Position numbers and translations under genes: made by a program. DNA of 64,000 nt from Typha latifolia (lineage: Eukaryota > Streptophyta > Magnoliopsida > Poales > Typhaceae): NCBI GenBank assembly GCA_019914945.1, contig CM034101.1, forward strand, positions 8,815,188 through 8,879,187. Reading direction: 5' to 3'. Shown here one piece after another: positions 34,604 to 46,358 of this stretch. Below the pieces are notes generated by a model. It had not been told where the DNA came from. It was given only the letters and a program-made list of their open reading frames with translations, and ran no database searches. Every line of letters starts with the position of its first letter. Within the stretch, counting starts at the first letter, position 1.

Positions 34604-37600
34604 TGTAACAACCTGCCCAAAAAAAAAATTAAATAAATTTTTGGGCACGACATGGCTGGCCACAGTGCGGCCGGCCTCGTGCCCATGCAAGCTGCTCATG
34701 CAGCTTGCGTGGTGGGGCGCCACTAGCCGCGGCGGCAGGCCCCGGCGCCTCTGCTACCCCTCTCCACCGCCTCCCCTCTCTCTCTTTAAATCTCTCTCTC
34801 TCTATCTATCTCTCTCGGTCACTCTCTCATTCTACTCTCTCTGTATCTCTCTCGCGCACTCCTTCCTCTCCTCGTTGTCGATGTCGGCCTGCCGCCATCT
34901 CCCCGAAGTCGCCGTCGCCGGTGAGATCCCTCATATCCCCTCTCTTTCCTTTTCTTCCCCTCTCTCTCTCTATTTCTCTCTCTCTTTCTTGTCGAGCTCG
35001 GGCTTGTTGGAGCCGAGCCGCCGGTGAGAAGCCGGCCGCTGGTTGGCCAGCAGCGGCCGATGCCCTCCCCACCAGCCCGGGTCCGCAACCCCCTCCCAAA
35101 CCTTCTCTCTTTCTTCTCTTCTTCTCCTCTTCTTCTTCTTCTTTTTCTTCTTCTTCTTCTTCTTCCTCTTTCTTTCTTTCTTTCTTTTTCTCCTTCTTCC
35201 TCGGCTTCTTCTCTTTCTTTCTACACAGGCCTACCCATTGTAACATGTTATTTATTTAGGTATTTTTCTTCTTAATTAATGCAAATAGATTATTTAGACA
35301 TTAACTATTTTAATAATATTATATATTCTTCAATATAGTTTTATTAATGATAATTTTTATAATTAATGATTAATTAGGTATAAATATAGGTAATACTTAT
35401 ATTTATTTATTTATTATATGTATATTAGAATAATAGATAGATTTATAAATTATAATTGTTAGATTTCTATTCTAATATTCTTATGATATATATTTTAAGT
35501 AATTCTTTTAATTTATTATATATTATTATTCTGCAACAAATAAAATACTAGGCTTATTTAGTTATTTATTTATTATCTTATCGAGTAAAGACTACATAGT
35601 CCCTAATTAATCAAGATAGAGTATGAATTATAAAATTAATTATAATTAGACCTTGTCTATATTTATAGTTATTTAGCCTTTTATTTTATTTTATTTTGTA
35701 ATTATATATTTAGAAATATCCTTATATAGAGGAAGCAGACCTGTTCTCTTTATACTATAATTAGTATTTTATAATAGTATAATTATAGTATTTGAATCAT
35801 ATATATAAGATAAAACTAGTTATGTAATCAAAAATAAAAAGAAGTGATTCTAAATCTAATAAACCTTTATTTACTTGAATTAATTCGAATTAGATAAACG
35901 ACTAACTTCATGCTACTTAAATATTTTTAGATCTCGAACCCTCTTATTTGAGACCTCGTGAACCTTATTAGCGATGAGTGTCACTCGATTGGTTGACAAA
36001 TGTAAGGAATACATGGTTTGCATCTTCTGATCAGGATGAGTTATATTATATATTATGTATATGCATATTTTTGGCCTCCAGTATGATTATATGACTTTAT
36101 CTAGAGATGATTACAGTCGAGCATATTTTATCATGCATCTACGTTGAACTGGGATATGAGCACATTGGTGATATATAGAGATGATGAGAGATGATTGTAC
36201 TATTATAATATTATGTCCAGTTGATCTGTAGCATGAGTATGGGTGTAATTGATTAGCATGAGTATGCATATAATTGATTAGCATGAATATGCATATGTTT
36301 GACTACATAATCGGAGACTATATTGCATTATTTTTCTCTTTATTCCTATTTCACCTAAATTTCTGTTATACATTGACTTGTTATCGTACTTGATATATGC
36401 ATATGATCTATCATTTAGAAGGAAAGCATGAAATATGATTTATAGGATAGTTGATAGAAAGCGTGAGGATACCCGAGTGGGCGCGAGGGTTAGAACACGC
36501 TTGGTGGATGATTGATCGCTCGACATAGTCGCCATCTTGTTGGCCTTATGTCCGAGGTCGTTAGTCTGTGTGCGCAGTAGACATTCAGACACATGCCGTT
36601 CGTTAGGGCATATGTGGCGAGTTATCCTCATGAGATTTCTATCAATTAGGAAGGCTACTTGGTCTGGATGGATGTTGATACCCTAGCGGGTGGCGGGGTA
36701 TGGTTATATTTGAGATACTTTTCCAGGTGGCGGAGTATGCTCTGAGCCTTCGGACATGATGTTGAGACCGGGTATCAGGTGTTGACTGTGCACAGTGGTC
36801 TAGTATGATGATGACATATAGAGCTAACATTTATGACTAAGATGTTGAGAAATGCATATATTTTCATTATCATTTGATTACTTGATTATGGAGTGGTCAA
36901 TATACATCATATATGGTTACATTTGATATCATAGCATGGTCATGGTCGGCATGCATTATGTGTCATATTTGAGAGAAAGTTATGATGATAGTATGACATG
37001 GAGATTTGTTTACTCATTGTTGAAGATTATATACTTTTATCAATTATGACATATTATCTATTTTTTATTTATATATTATTGAGAATATATTCATATATTC
37101 ATTCATGACATGATGCTCTTTCTGATTCATATTATCTAGTACATGATTTACTCTTTATTTGCATCACTGATTCGGGATAAGGTCTATTCACTAAGCCTTT
37201 TGCTCATGACTCTCTCTCTATTTCTTTTCTAACCTTTCAGATATGTGGTATGTGATAGCGACTTGAGATAACTTGAGAAGATATTTTAGAGTGATGATGA
37301 GGTGAGCTATAGATGCGAGATGGTATAGATGATAGTTTATATAAAAATTGAGTTGTACGAGTATTTAATATTTGTACTCTTTTGTATTAGACGATGATTT
37401 GTATAATACTGGTCGAATCATACTGTACTCTTGTATGAGTTGTTTTAGTTGTATCTTGATGATTTATTGTGGCCTGTGTGGGTCTTGACAGATTATGTAG
37501 TAGTCTAGTGTATATTATTATGGACTTGGATATTATTATGTTAACAGGTTTATTTAATTATTAATATGCTTTATTTCATGATGGATTATGTGATCATGGA

Positions 37601-37750
37601 TAGGTTATCAGGTTTTATTTGATGATGTCATGATTATATGTGCATAGGAGTATCTGTGCGTGATGGGTCCCGCCTGTCCTATCACGTGCGCCGGGCGTGC
37701 CGTGTGGGTGCGTGGGCGTGCACATGCCTATGCCGAGCGGGGGCGTTACA
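34604..37750 (-). mobile_element. 3.15-kb solo LTR, family C, copy C2
   Basis: TGTAACAACC...GGGCGTTACA with an exact target duplication ATATC (34599-34603 and 37751-37755). It is the reverse complement of the C1 layout: CT-rich low-complexity block 34770-35220 first, AT-rich stretch 35270-35900, then the ATGCATACTCATGCTA-type segment and a GC-rich end. It inserted in the pol tail of element B just before its 3' LTR. Confidence 0.88.
34770..35225. repeat. CT/TTC microsatellite tracts in LTR C2
   Basis: CT dinucleotide, TTC trinucleotide and CTTT runs. The overlapping ORFs on both strands here are serine/leucine- or lysine/glutamate-rich artefacts. Confidence 0.9.
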
Positions 37751-37755
37751 ATATC

Positions 37756-39330
37756 AGTCTCCAACTCCCATGTCACCTCATCAAATGGCTTGCTAAGCCA
37801 CTCAACTAGAATCTCCATTTCCAATCTGGTACGATGTCGTCGTCGGTGTCTAGCAAGTACTCGAACTAGCTCTATGACCTCTATCTCCTCTAATGACTCG
37901 AGTAGAACCAATCCAACGACCTCGTAATCTCCAATCCTCTCCCTTAGTAGTGAAACAAGACAGGATGCACTCTCGACCCCTCCGGTAGCTCCAAACGATA
38001 TGCAATCGGACCAATATGTTCCAACACCCAAAACGGACTAAAGTAGCGATGTGCTAACTTTTGGTTATGCATCGGACGCAAGGTCACCTGTCGATACGGC
38101 TGCACCCTCACAAACACCCAACTACTAATGTCGAACTCCTGCTCCCTATGGCTACGATCATAAACTTGCTTTATGCGGTTTTGAGCAAGTTTAAGATGAG
38201 CACACAACCTCCTCAATGTGACGTTTTTATCCATCAACGCTAAGTCCACCTCCGTCTGATCTGCAGATGCCACTGGATTATAACGGTGTAATGTCAGAGC
38301 CGTGCATCCATACACCACCTCAAATGGAATCATGCCAATGCTGCTATAGTAGACGGTGTTATAAGACTATTCTGCCCACGGTAAGAACTCCAACCATCAT
38401 CTCGGCATCTCTCCCACAAAGCAGTTCAAATACTGCTCAATGTCTCGATTGACCACCTCAGTTTGGCCGTCTGTCTATAGATGGTAGGCCGAACTGAAGT
38501 TCAATCGAGCCCCCTGTAATCTAAAAAACTCAGTCCAAAAGTCGCTCATAAATACACAATCACGATCCGAGACAATCGCTCGTGGCATGCCATGTAATCG
38601 AGCAATATCTCTAATAAAAATTCCAGCCACTTACTTGGCTGAAAATGGATGTGACAATGCCAAAAAATGTGCATACTTGCTCAATTTGTCAACCACCACA
38701 AAGATAACGAAATAACCATGTACCAACGGAAGACCTTCTATGAAAATCATAGAAATGTCTTTCCAAACATGGTCTGGTATAAGTAAAGGTTGTAGTAATC
38801 CAGCCGGTTTTAAGGTGGTTGCTTTAGCCCTTTGACAGACTTTGCAAGCACGAACAAAACTCCTCACATCCCGCCTCAATTCTGGCCACGTGCAACTCTG
38901 AGATATCCTCCTATAAGTCGTCAAGACACCCTCATGACCAGCCTTTGGAGTGTGGTGGAAGTGCTCCAACAATTTTTGCTGCAATTCATCATTTGCGGGC
39001 ACACGAATGCATCTGTGGTTCAACAACAAACTGCCTCAATTCTCTAACTCGGGATGGCACTTCAGATCATCCACCATCTCCTATAACAATCTCAAAATAT
39101 CTGGGTCAGATGTACATACGTACCTCAGCTCGTCAAGGAAGGGAAAGGTAGGAGAAGAATAGGCTGCAAGCTCGACGGTATCGGGTTGGCGCGATAGTGT
39201 ATCCGCCGTTCTATTTTCCGTTCTCTTCTTGTATTGGATTTCATAATCATATCCCAACAATTTTATGACCCATCTTTGCTGTGCCGAAGTGTGTATACGC
39301 TGTCCTATAAAGTATAGAAGGCTCCTTTGA
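37756..39330 (-). pseudogene. Element B integrase and chromodomain-like tail
   Basis: The minus frame 39029-38631 contains the integrase N-terminal zinc-finger half and core start: HFHHTPKAGHEGVLTTYRRI, CKVCQRAK, GLLQPLLIPDHVWKDISM, FIEGLPLVHG, VVVDKLSKYAHF. 38333-37944 continues with MIPFEVVYG, RSHREQEFDISSWVFVRVQP and the LEHIGPIAYRLELP segment. A chromodomain-like tail (EMEILVEWLSKPFDEVTWE) runs into the C2 junction at 37755. The catalytic stretch near 38600-38400 has stops. It is closely related to element A over the same domains. Confidence 0.85.
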
Positions 39331-39335
39331 TTGGT

Positions 39336-40149
39336 TCAGATAATGAATCGTCTACTGATCAAATAAGGCCTCCACTTTGTCACCGCATGTAGAATTGCCA
39401 ACATCTCTCTTTCATAAGTCGATAATTGCTGAGATTTTTGTGATAAAGTCTTGCTAAGAAAAGCTATGGGACGTCCTCCTTGCATAAGTACAGCTCCTAT
39501 GGCAACACCTGACACATCACATTCTACAATGAACTCTTTGGTGAAGCCCGGTAGCGCTAAAATGGGTGCTGTCGTCATTGCTATTTTTAGTTTTTCAAAG
39601 GCTATTGTGGCTTCATTCGTCAATCTAAAAGAATCATTTTTCAACAAAAAAGTGAGAGGAGCAGCAATCTTGCCATATCCGGCGATGAAGCGTTGATAAT
39701 ATCTGGTCAACCCTAGAAATCCTCTCAATCCGATGGTACTAGTAGGAATAGGCCAAGCGGTTATACATCGAACCTTTTGAGGATTCGCCGCTACACCATC
39801 CACTGAAATGATGTGACCTAAATACTCTACTTGTGGTACTCCCCATAGGCATTTGGATTTCTTGATCTTCAATTGGTTTTGAGTCAACAAATTCAGCACG
39901 TCCTCCAAATGCCGCCAATGGTCCAATTTAGTCATGCTATACACCAAAATGTTGTCAAAAAATACTAAGATATACCTTTGCAAGAGAGGCCAAAATATAT
40001 CATTCATGAGGCCTTGGAAGGTAGCTGGAGCATTGATGAGACCAAAAGGCATCACTCGAAACTCGTAATGCCCGTCTGGAGTCCAAAATGCAGTTTTGTG
40101 CACAGCCGCAGGGTGAACTCTAATTTGATGATACCCATCCCTCAAGTCA
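39336..40149 (-). pseudogene. Element B reverse transcriptase and RNase H
   Basis: A 269-residue open frame runs from the RT fingers ([20 protein letters not shown]) through FRVMPFGLINAPATFQ, the catalytic box FFDNILVYS, VEYLGHIIS, and GLRGFLGLTRYYQRFI to RNase H (SQQLSTYEREMLAIL, then WRPYLISRRF). The second catalytic aspartate of (Y/F)-x-D-D is N, which should abolish polymerisation. The frame is cut at 40149, where it joins unrelated gag sequence of the E-type element. This is the longest surviving pol piece in the window. Confidence 0.88.
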
Positions 40150-40586
40150 GTGGCGGAAACAATTTATAGAGATGGTAGGTTCTCTTCCACAGTCGAATGT
40201 GGTATTTGGTCATGGTTTGGGATGGCACTTCCCCTCCCTCATGGTTTGGACTTTTATGCCGTGGGGAGGTTGGTTTTGCTATGGCCAATAGCATTGGCTA
40301 TGCACGGAGATGGAGGGCAGCTAGTAGGGCTTCTATCAAGGCCTAAAATGAGTTCTTAAAGGTAGTTTGGATCTCCTTCAAGTTCTCCTTCAATTCGTCT
40401 GAAAGTTCTTTGAATAATGCCTTCGCCCATGCTAGTGGCTCATCATTGGCAGTTGCTAGTAATGCTGAGAAAACCTCCACAGGGATGGAGATAAGTTCTT
40501 AGTCTTCCATGGTTGCAATCTCTCTGGGTTAGCTTTCGATCACGTGTTCACCATTGTCCGAGAAATATCACCTTTGATACCAATTG
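40150..40586 (-). pseudogene. E-type element gag N-terminus and primer-binding site
   Basis: Minus strand: LTR end, then an iMet-type primer site TTGGTATCAAAGG (about 40573-40586). A gag-like start follows from about 40510, with a stop within the first few codons, then SIPVEVFSALLATANDEP and WAKALFKELSDELKENLKE. It breaks off at 40150 against element B RT. No full gag remains. Confidence 0.6.
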
Positions 40587-41706
40587 TTATAAACCAGATC
40601 TAGATCGATATGGATGTAAGCAAATTATAAAAATTTAGGTGGTGGTAGCCTCACGAGATAAGTTCTAACAACTCTAGCTTTACATCAATCAGATGTCTAG
40701 ATTAAAAGATATAATTAAAATAGTGGAGTAAGGTCAGAATAGGGCAAAATGGTAAATATTCGACGTTACAGTGGACAGCCAAGAGTGGTGATGGATGTAG
40801 GGTAGAGTGGATGCTAGAGGTAATAGTGGCTATGTATTGGAGGTAGAATTTGAGTTTCTAACTTAGATCTATTCCTAGGAAAGTAAATATGATCTAACGG
40901 TTATGATAAAAATAATAAATGTGATAATAAAAATGTAACTAAACTCAACTAATTCTCAGTGCTTGGATTCTTGAATTATTAAACTCCACCCTCTCTATAT
41001 ATAGATGTCAGGTACAATGAGTCCTACTCAGACTTAGTCTTAAAGGCTTATATGACTCGAACTAGGATTTGCCTTAAAGGCTTACATGACTTAATTGTAC
41101 TTGCCTTAGAGCCTTACATTACTCAATTGAATTTGCCTTAGTGGCTTACATTACTTAATTAGAGTTATCTTAAGGGCTTACGTAAGAGATAAATATGAAT
41201 TAATTAAAAGATCAATAGACTCGACTCATCGAGCCCATTGTCCTTATGATTCGATCTGATTCTATAGCTATGATCTACTCCTAGAAATGTAAAGACGATC
41301 TAACAGTTTTGATAAAACTATAAATACGATAATAAGAAAATAACTAAACTCAATTAATTCTCAATGCTTTGATTAATAAATAAAAAAGCTCAGCCCTCTA
41401 TATATAGAGGTCGGGTACAATAAGTTCTACTCGGACTTAGCCCTAAAAGCTTATACATCTCGAATTATAACTTGCCTTAGAGACTTATATGACTTAATTG
41501 AACTTGCCTTAGTGACTTATATGACTTAATTAAACTTGTCTTAATGGCTTACATGACTTAATTGAACTTGTCTTAGTGTCTTACATGACTTAACTAGTTT
41601 TGTCTTAAGGGCTTACATAAGTATAAATTAATTAAAAGATAAATAGGCTCAATCTATCGAACCCAATGCCCTCATAATGCAATCCGATCTTACCCGGTTC
41701 GTATCA
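40587..41706 (-). mobile_element. E-type LTR, right copy, with internal partial duplication
   Basis: Begins TGTTATAAACCAG at the primer-site edge. After about 680 bp (near 41268) the sequence jumps back to the middle of the same LTR (ATGATCTACTCCTAG, parallel to 40865-40885) and runs again to GTTCGTATCA at 41706. So it is one and two-thirds LTR copies in tandem. Confidence 0.65.
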
Positions 41707-42822
41707 GTTGTATTCTCTACCCGAAAAGGGGGTTTGTAATGATGTATTCAACTCTCTATATAAATGTCTTATTTTTGTTTAAAGTATATTTGCTGGAAAT
41801 AGATACATTATATCTAATAAAGCTTCCCTTTCACCGGCCACAAGATCAAAGCCCTTCTCCCTCCATCGACACCACCCTCGGCGAGCTCTTGATTATAGGT
41901 GGATGCTTGAAAAGCTGACTAAATCCCTTTCAGAAAACAAATAATTGTTTAAAGTTGCTCTCCAATGTGTGAAAAATAGGGATTTGCTCTTCAATTGTCC
42001 TTGATTTGATTTTGTTGAGCATAGTGTTAACAGACAATTCTGCTCCTTTCTGTTCGATCAAGATGTGTAACAGTGTAAGCTTGTACATTTCTTCCCAACA
42101 AGTGATGCTTTGTTGAGTGTAGTTGGCTTGGAGAGATGGCATTCCGATAGGTTGAGCTTGAGTAGTTTTTAAACCATTTCCCATTGGTGTTTGCTGGCTA
42201 ATTTTTTGGGGACTAATTTGTTGTCATTTGTGCTTTTAAATGATGTCTCATAGATGGAGACCATGCGAGCAAGCAACGAGGCTGACCTCAAAAATCTCGA
42301 GCTTTCTGGCGAGATTCTAAGCTCCCTGAGCCAATGTCATTTCCTTTTTGAGCCGCGGGTGATTCATTTGCAAACAAATATAACAACCCAATTTAGAAGA
42401 CCATTTCTTTCATGAATCAATAAAAAAACTTAGGTTTTTGCTTTGTGCAAGTATTTGTCTGGCAGTGGATTAGAGGGCTGTTGTTGTTGTCTCTGTTATT
42501 TTTGAAAGAATTTGTGTTTCCTTAAACGAGTTACATGGATTGTATTGCATTATTTGTTTAATAATTGGATCATATTGTGTTATTTAAATATAACTCGTTT
42601 AATAATTGGATCGTATTCGTGTTAGTGATATTAATCCGACCCGAATCCGCTTAATATGAGCTAATTGCCGGTCCTGTGCCTAAATGCATGCATACTTATC
42701 AAAGTAGATGGCAAATGTAAAATTAACCAAAATCCTTACGTCAACGAACGTTGACATAGGTGACCTTTATTTCATTAAACAGGAATATTACATAAGGGAA
42801 AGCATCTTATTTAACGGCCGGA
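41707..42822. other. Intergenic DNA downstream of rhodanese gene 2
   Basis: A minus-strand ORF at 41930-42184 (84 residues, MGNGLKTTQAQPIGMPSL...) has no family motif I recognise. It could be a captured gene fragment or chance. 42540-42680 repeats ACTCGTTTAATAATTGGATCGTATT-like words related to 32280-32540. 42780-42822 is probably the 3' UTR. Confidence 0.45.
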
Positions 42823-43761
42823 TCACATGCAGCTGGATTGAGGCTTCTCTACGGTAAATCCATTCTGAGCCCATGCAGCATAACCCCCTCCCATATTCTT
42901 TACGTTCTTGAATCCCTGGCATTCAAAATTTAACAGAAGAATAGCACATCTGTATACATTAATTGCCATTTAATATGTTATAATTCATGTGGTTACACGC
43001 AATCGAAGCATATATATTCCAAATCGAAGGAATCACTTACAGCATTCAGAAGATCAGCACATGCAAGGAGAGATCTCGCTCCACCTTGGCATCCCTTTCA
43101 ATTAACCAATAATTTGGTTAGAAACAACAGTTAACTTTAATCCATATATATATGCTATCATCAGATAGCACGAAAAGATTACCACAACTACGGAATCATC
43201 CTTGTTGCAAACCAACGAGACTTGCTCGAGAAACAGAGGGTTCTTCTCCTTCCCTGATCCATGATATTCACAAGAAATTATGGCCGGCCGGACCAAAAGA
43301 AAAGAAAACATTCGTTCTTTAAAGGTCTACAGAGAGAATTTAAGACAAGAAAGGGTGAAGACAAATGAAATTGACCTTGTGGGTTGATGAAGAGGTAAGG
43401 GACATTAATGGCATTCTCCAAATGGCCCTTATTAAATTCCTCCACCGTCCTATTCAGAGTATAAAAAAGAACAACATAAATTAAAGAATTAAATTACAAC
43501 ATGGGAATGAATAATTTTTCAATTAGACAAAGATAGTGTAAAATTTACAAACCTGACATCTAAATATCTATGACCAGAAGCCACCAGGCTTTTGGCAGCA
43601 CCGACGTCCACCGTGACCACTGCCTCCGAGCTAATTAAACATTGACACCGGTAATTAAAGAAAGCTAATTGATTGAGCTCCATCTCCTAATAGTACGTAA
43701 TAGGAAGCCTATTCATGCATGACCAAGAGACGAGTATTTCTTACCTGAGAGTGGATGCCAT
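42823..43761 (-). CDS. Rhodanese-like sulfurtransferase (STR16/18 type), gene 2, six exons
   Basis: Exons, in minus-strand order: 43761-43745, 43630-43553, 43449-43376, 43253-43183, 43094-43041 and 42915-42823. All introns are GT-AG. Together they give 387 nt (128 residues plus TGA). The protein begins MASTLSSEAVVTVDVGAAK. It has YLDVR, RTVEEFNKGHLENAINVPYLF, NPQGKEKNPLFLEQVS, the catalytic loop CQGGARS (C-x-x-G-x-R) and NMGGGYAAWAQNGF, and ends SSCM. Exon 5 is 54 nt, exon 4 71 nt and exon 3 74 nt, exactly as in gene 1. The protein is a single-domain rhodanese of the plant STR16/17/18 group. Sulfane-sulfur transfer is the family activity; arsenate reduction (HAC1-type) is an alternative. It has no targeting peptide. 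It looks intact. Gene 2 is more compact because introns 2 and 5 are short. Confidence 0.92.
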
Positions 43762-44574
43762 TTTGGGATCAATGAAAGGCGATCGACGATCTCCCCTCCC
43801 AAATCGAAGCGTCTCCATTTATACAACAAAGGAATACGTCACGTGTGACGGAAATAGGAAGATGAGATGAATTCTTGCAATTTCGTTGACTACTTGCCAT
43901 CCGTCAGACGTGCCAAGCAACGGAGGGTTTATTTTTATCATGTAGCGTGTGGGTACAACGTGGTCAGTTATGGACGATCGAGTGACCGTGAGGCCTGAGC
44001 ACATGGATGGTGGGCATATTATCGTTATTAATTTCATTTGTTCCTTCTATTAGATTGTATGGTATTAAATTGGCAAAACTCATATGTGCATGTTGGAACC
44101 TATTTAAATATCAAAGAAGTAGTAGTATTTTATTTATTTACACAAAGGCCACTTTATGTCATCAATGACGCCATCCTCTACTTAATTTTATAGACTATAA
44201 TTAGAAATACATTAAAAAGAAAGCGCTAATATACAGGTATATTGTTGGCACTTTATATCATTTCTCTCACTCTCTTAACCAGATATTTCTCACGTTTTCT
44301 TTCTAACCCCCAAATCAGTTAATTATGCACCTTTTCTTCTTTGTTTTTTTTTTCTGCTACAGTATATATTTAAAAATGGTGTCTCACAGATTGTCCACAT
44401 CAAGATTGGCTTGGCATCAGAGTATGTATCATATGCCAAGGGTGGCAATTGGGTCGTGGTAAGAGAGTTCCAATTGAGTTAGGGTGTAATTGCGACGAAT
44501 TGTGTTCAAGCTTGGCTTGAAAATAAGACAAATGTTGATTAATTTCAATTCAAACTTAACTTAGGGCTCGAGCT
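43762..44574. other. Upstream region of rhodanese gene 2
   Basis: The minus-strand promoter region includes CATTTATA/TATAAATG at about 43816-43823, about 55 bp upstream of the ATG and a reasonable TATA box. 44060-44240 is duplicated at 31718-31915. No other gene is seen. Confidence 0.5.
44060..44240 (+). repeat. Segment duplicated at 31718-31915
   Basis: GCATGTTGGAACCTATT and AATGACGCCAT are shared with 31718-31915 in the same order and orientation. It lies about 300 bp upstream of the rhodanese gene 2 start codon. Confidence 0.65.
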
Positions 44575-45128
44575 TGTTATGAACCGGCTTGATTCGATCC
44601 GAAACGATTCTGTATTAGATTAGGAAAGTGACTTTTGAAGGAAGCTACGGATAATCTAGTCATTGAATCTTCATGCAAGTTGGATATGTGGTCGCCCTTT
44701 TTACAACGAATCCAAGATCGTAGGATTTAGATGGCTAGATCTTGAGATATTGGTCGAATAGTGGCCGAAAGTCAAATAAATCCTAGCTTGTTAGTCCTTC
44801 AATGGTTAGAATGGTGCTAGGTTAATCCCTTGGTGTGAAGGGGAGAAATTGTTGTGGAAGAAAGGGATTAAGAGTTAGAGGAAGCTGACCAAAAACTTGG
44901 GTAGTGGAAGGAAGGAGGTGGGCGAGGGTGCCAATGGCATAATTTGCGTTCTCTATTTTTGTAAACATGTGCAGGCGTCCGCATGGCCCATTTGAATGCG
45001 GTCCCTTCGTTCGAACGCGCCGCAATAAAAATCCCTTTATTTCTTCAAACAAAAATAAACTAGATAAATAGGCTCCTCCCAATGAACCCAATGTCACGAG
45101 TGGAGCCAATATGGATCGAGTCATATCA
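44575..45128 (-). mobile_element. 3' LTR of gypsy element F
   Basis: TGTTATGAACCGG...GTCATATCA (554 bp). Internal end 45129-45165 (minus strand TGAGTGCAAGGTCAACAAAAGTGTGGTCGAG) is a gypsy polypurine region. The solo LTR 7163-7929 is the same family and about 210 bp longer, so this LTR has lost part of its middle. Confidence 0.75.
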
Positions 45129-46353
45129 CTCGACCACACTTTTGTTGACCTTGCACTCAAGGTGTCAGCTCTGGATAGCGGTCCATGAAGTCGAATTCGG
45201 GCATCCAAGTCACCTCGTCCACTATGCATCCTCGGCACTCCACCAAAATCTCAGTCACCCAATTGTCCTAGACTTTCGTGCATCATCTAGCTAGGATTCA
45301 AACTAGAATAGGAGTACTCGGTTTGGCTTCTGACTCGTCAGGATCATCCCTTATTGATTCGGGTGGAACAGCTCGAATCGACTCGGTAGGTGGAACTCAA
45401 GCAGTAAGGCTTGAGACATGAAAAATTGGATGTATTCGTGCCTCCTTAGGTAAGTCTAGACAATACACCACAGGTCCAATCCTCTCGGTTACTTGGTACG
45501 GTGCATAAAATTTTGGAGCCAACTTTTGATTATGAATGAGTCTAACCGAGCTTTGCCGATATAGTTGGAGCTTGATGTAGACCAAATCCTCAATCGAGAA
45601 GGACCTCTTTTGGCGTCGTTGGTCATATACTTGCTTAATTCAATTTTGGGCAGCTACTAGGTGCATCTTGAGTCTCCTCAACACATCATAACGATATTGC
45701 AAAATTGCATCCACCTCAGTTTGGTCAACTCGAGCTAATGGCAAGTATGTATGCAAGGTTGGAGGCGGCTAACCATAGACGACCTCGAATGGGGTCATGC
45801 TAATGGCCGAGTGAAAGGTCATATTATATGACTACCCAGCCCATGGCAAATAAGATAGCCACTATCGCGGTTGCTCGCTGACAAAGCATCGCAAGTATTG
45901 CTCTAAGCAACGGTTCAACACCTCGGGTTGATCGTCCGTTTGAGGGTGATAGGCTGAACTCATACGAAAGGTAGTCCCTTGGAGAGAAAATAATTCTTGC
46001 CAAAATTAATTCACAAATATAGGATCACAATCTTAAATAATCGACTTTGGCATACCTTGCATCTTGGCCACATCGTGCACATAAACCTCCACAAACCTTC
46101 CTTGCCGTGTAGGAATGTGCCAAGGTTAAAAAATGTGCTTACTTACTGAAGTGATCTACCACCACTATGATCACGGGATGCCTTCTAGCCTTGGGTAGAT
46201 CGTCAATAAAATCCATGGCAACATCCTCCCAAACTTCCATTGGAATCGGTAGCGATTGTAGCAAGCCGACAGGTTTTGCTGATTCCGTCTTCACTCTTTA
46301 ACACACCTCATAAGCCTTGATGTAGGCTTGTATATCCTTCTTCATTCTAGCCC
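45129..46353 (-). pseudogene. Element F integrase, core to C-terminus
   Basis: The minus frame 45585-45397 carries YIKLQLYRQSSVRLIHNQKL, FYAPYQVTERIGPVVYCLDLP and HPIFHVSSL, the C-terminal barrel of gypsy integrases. Broken frames to 46353 include LPKARRHPVIIVVVDHFSK-like core sequence and the C-x-x-C---K zinc-finger end. It is cut by the solo LTR at 46359 and continues at 47201. Confidence 0.8.
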
Positions 46354-46358
46354 ATGTG

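Noticed and set aside
41930..42184. 84-residue minus-strand ORF with fairly protein-like composition
   Set aside because: No family motif, no exon context and no paralogous copy in the window; left as an unassigned stretch. A protein search would settle it.
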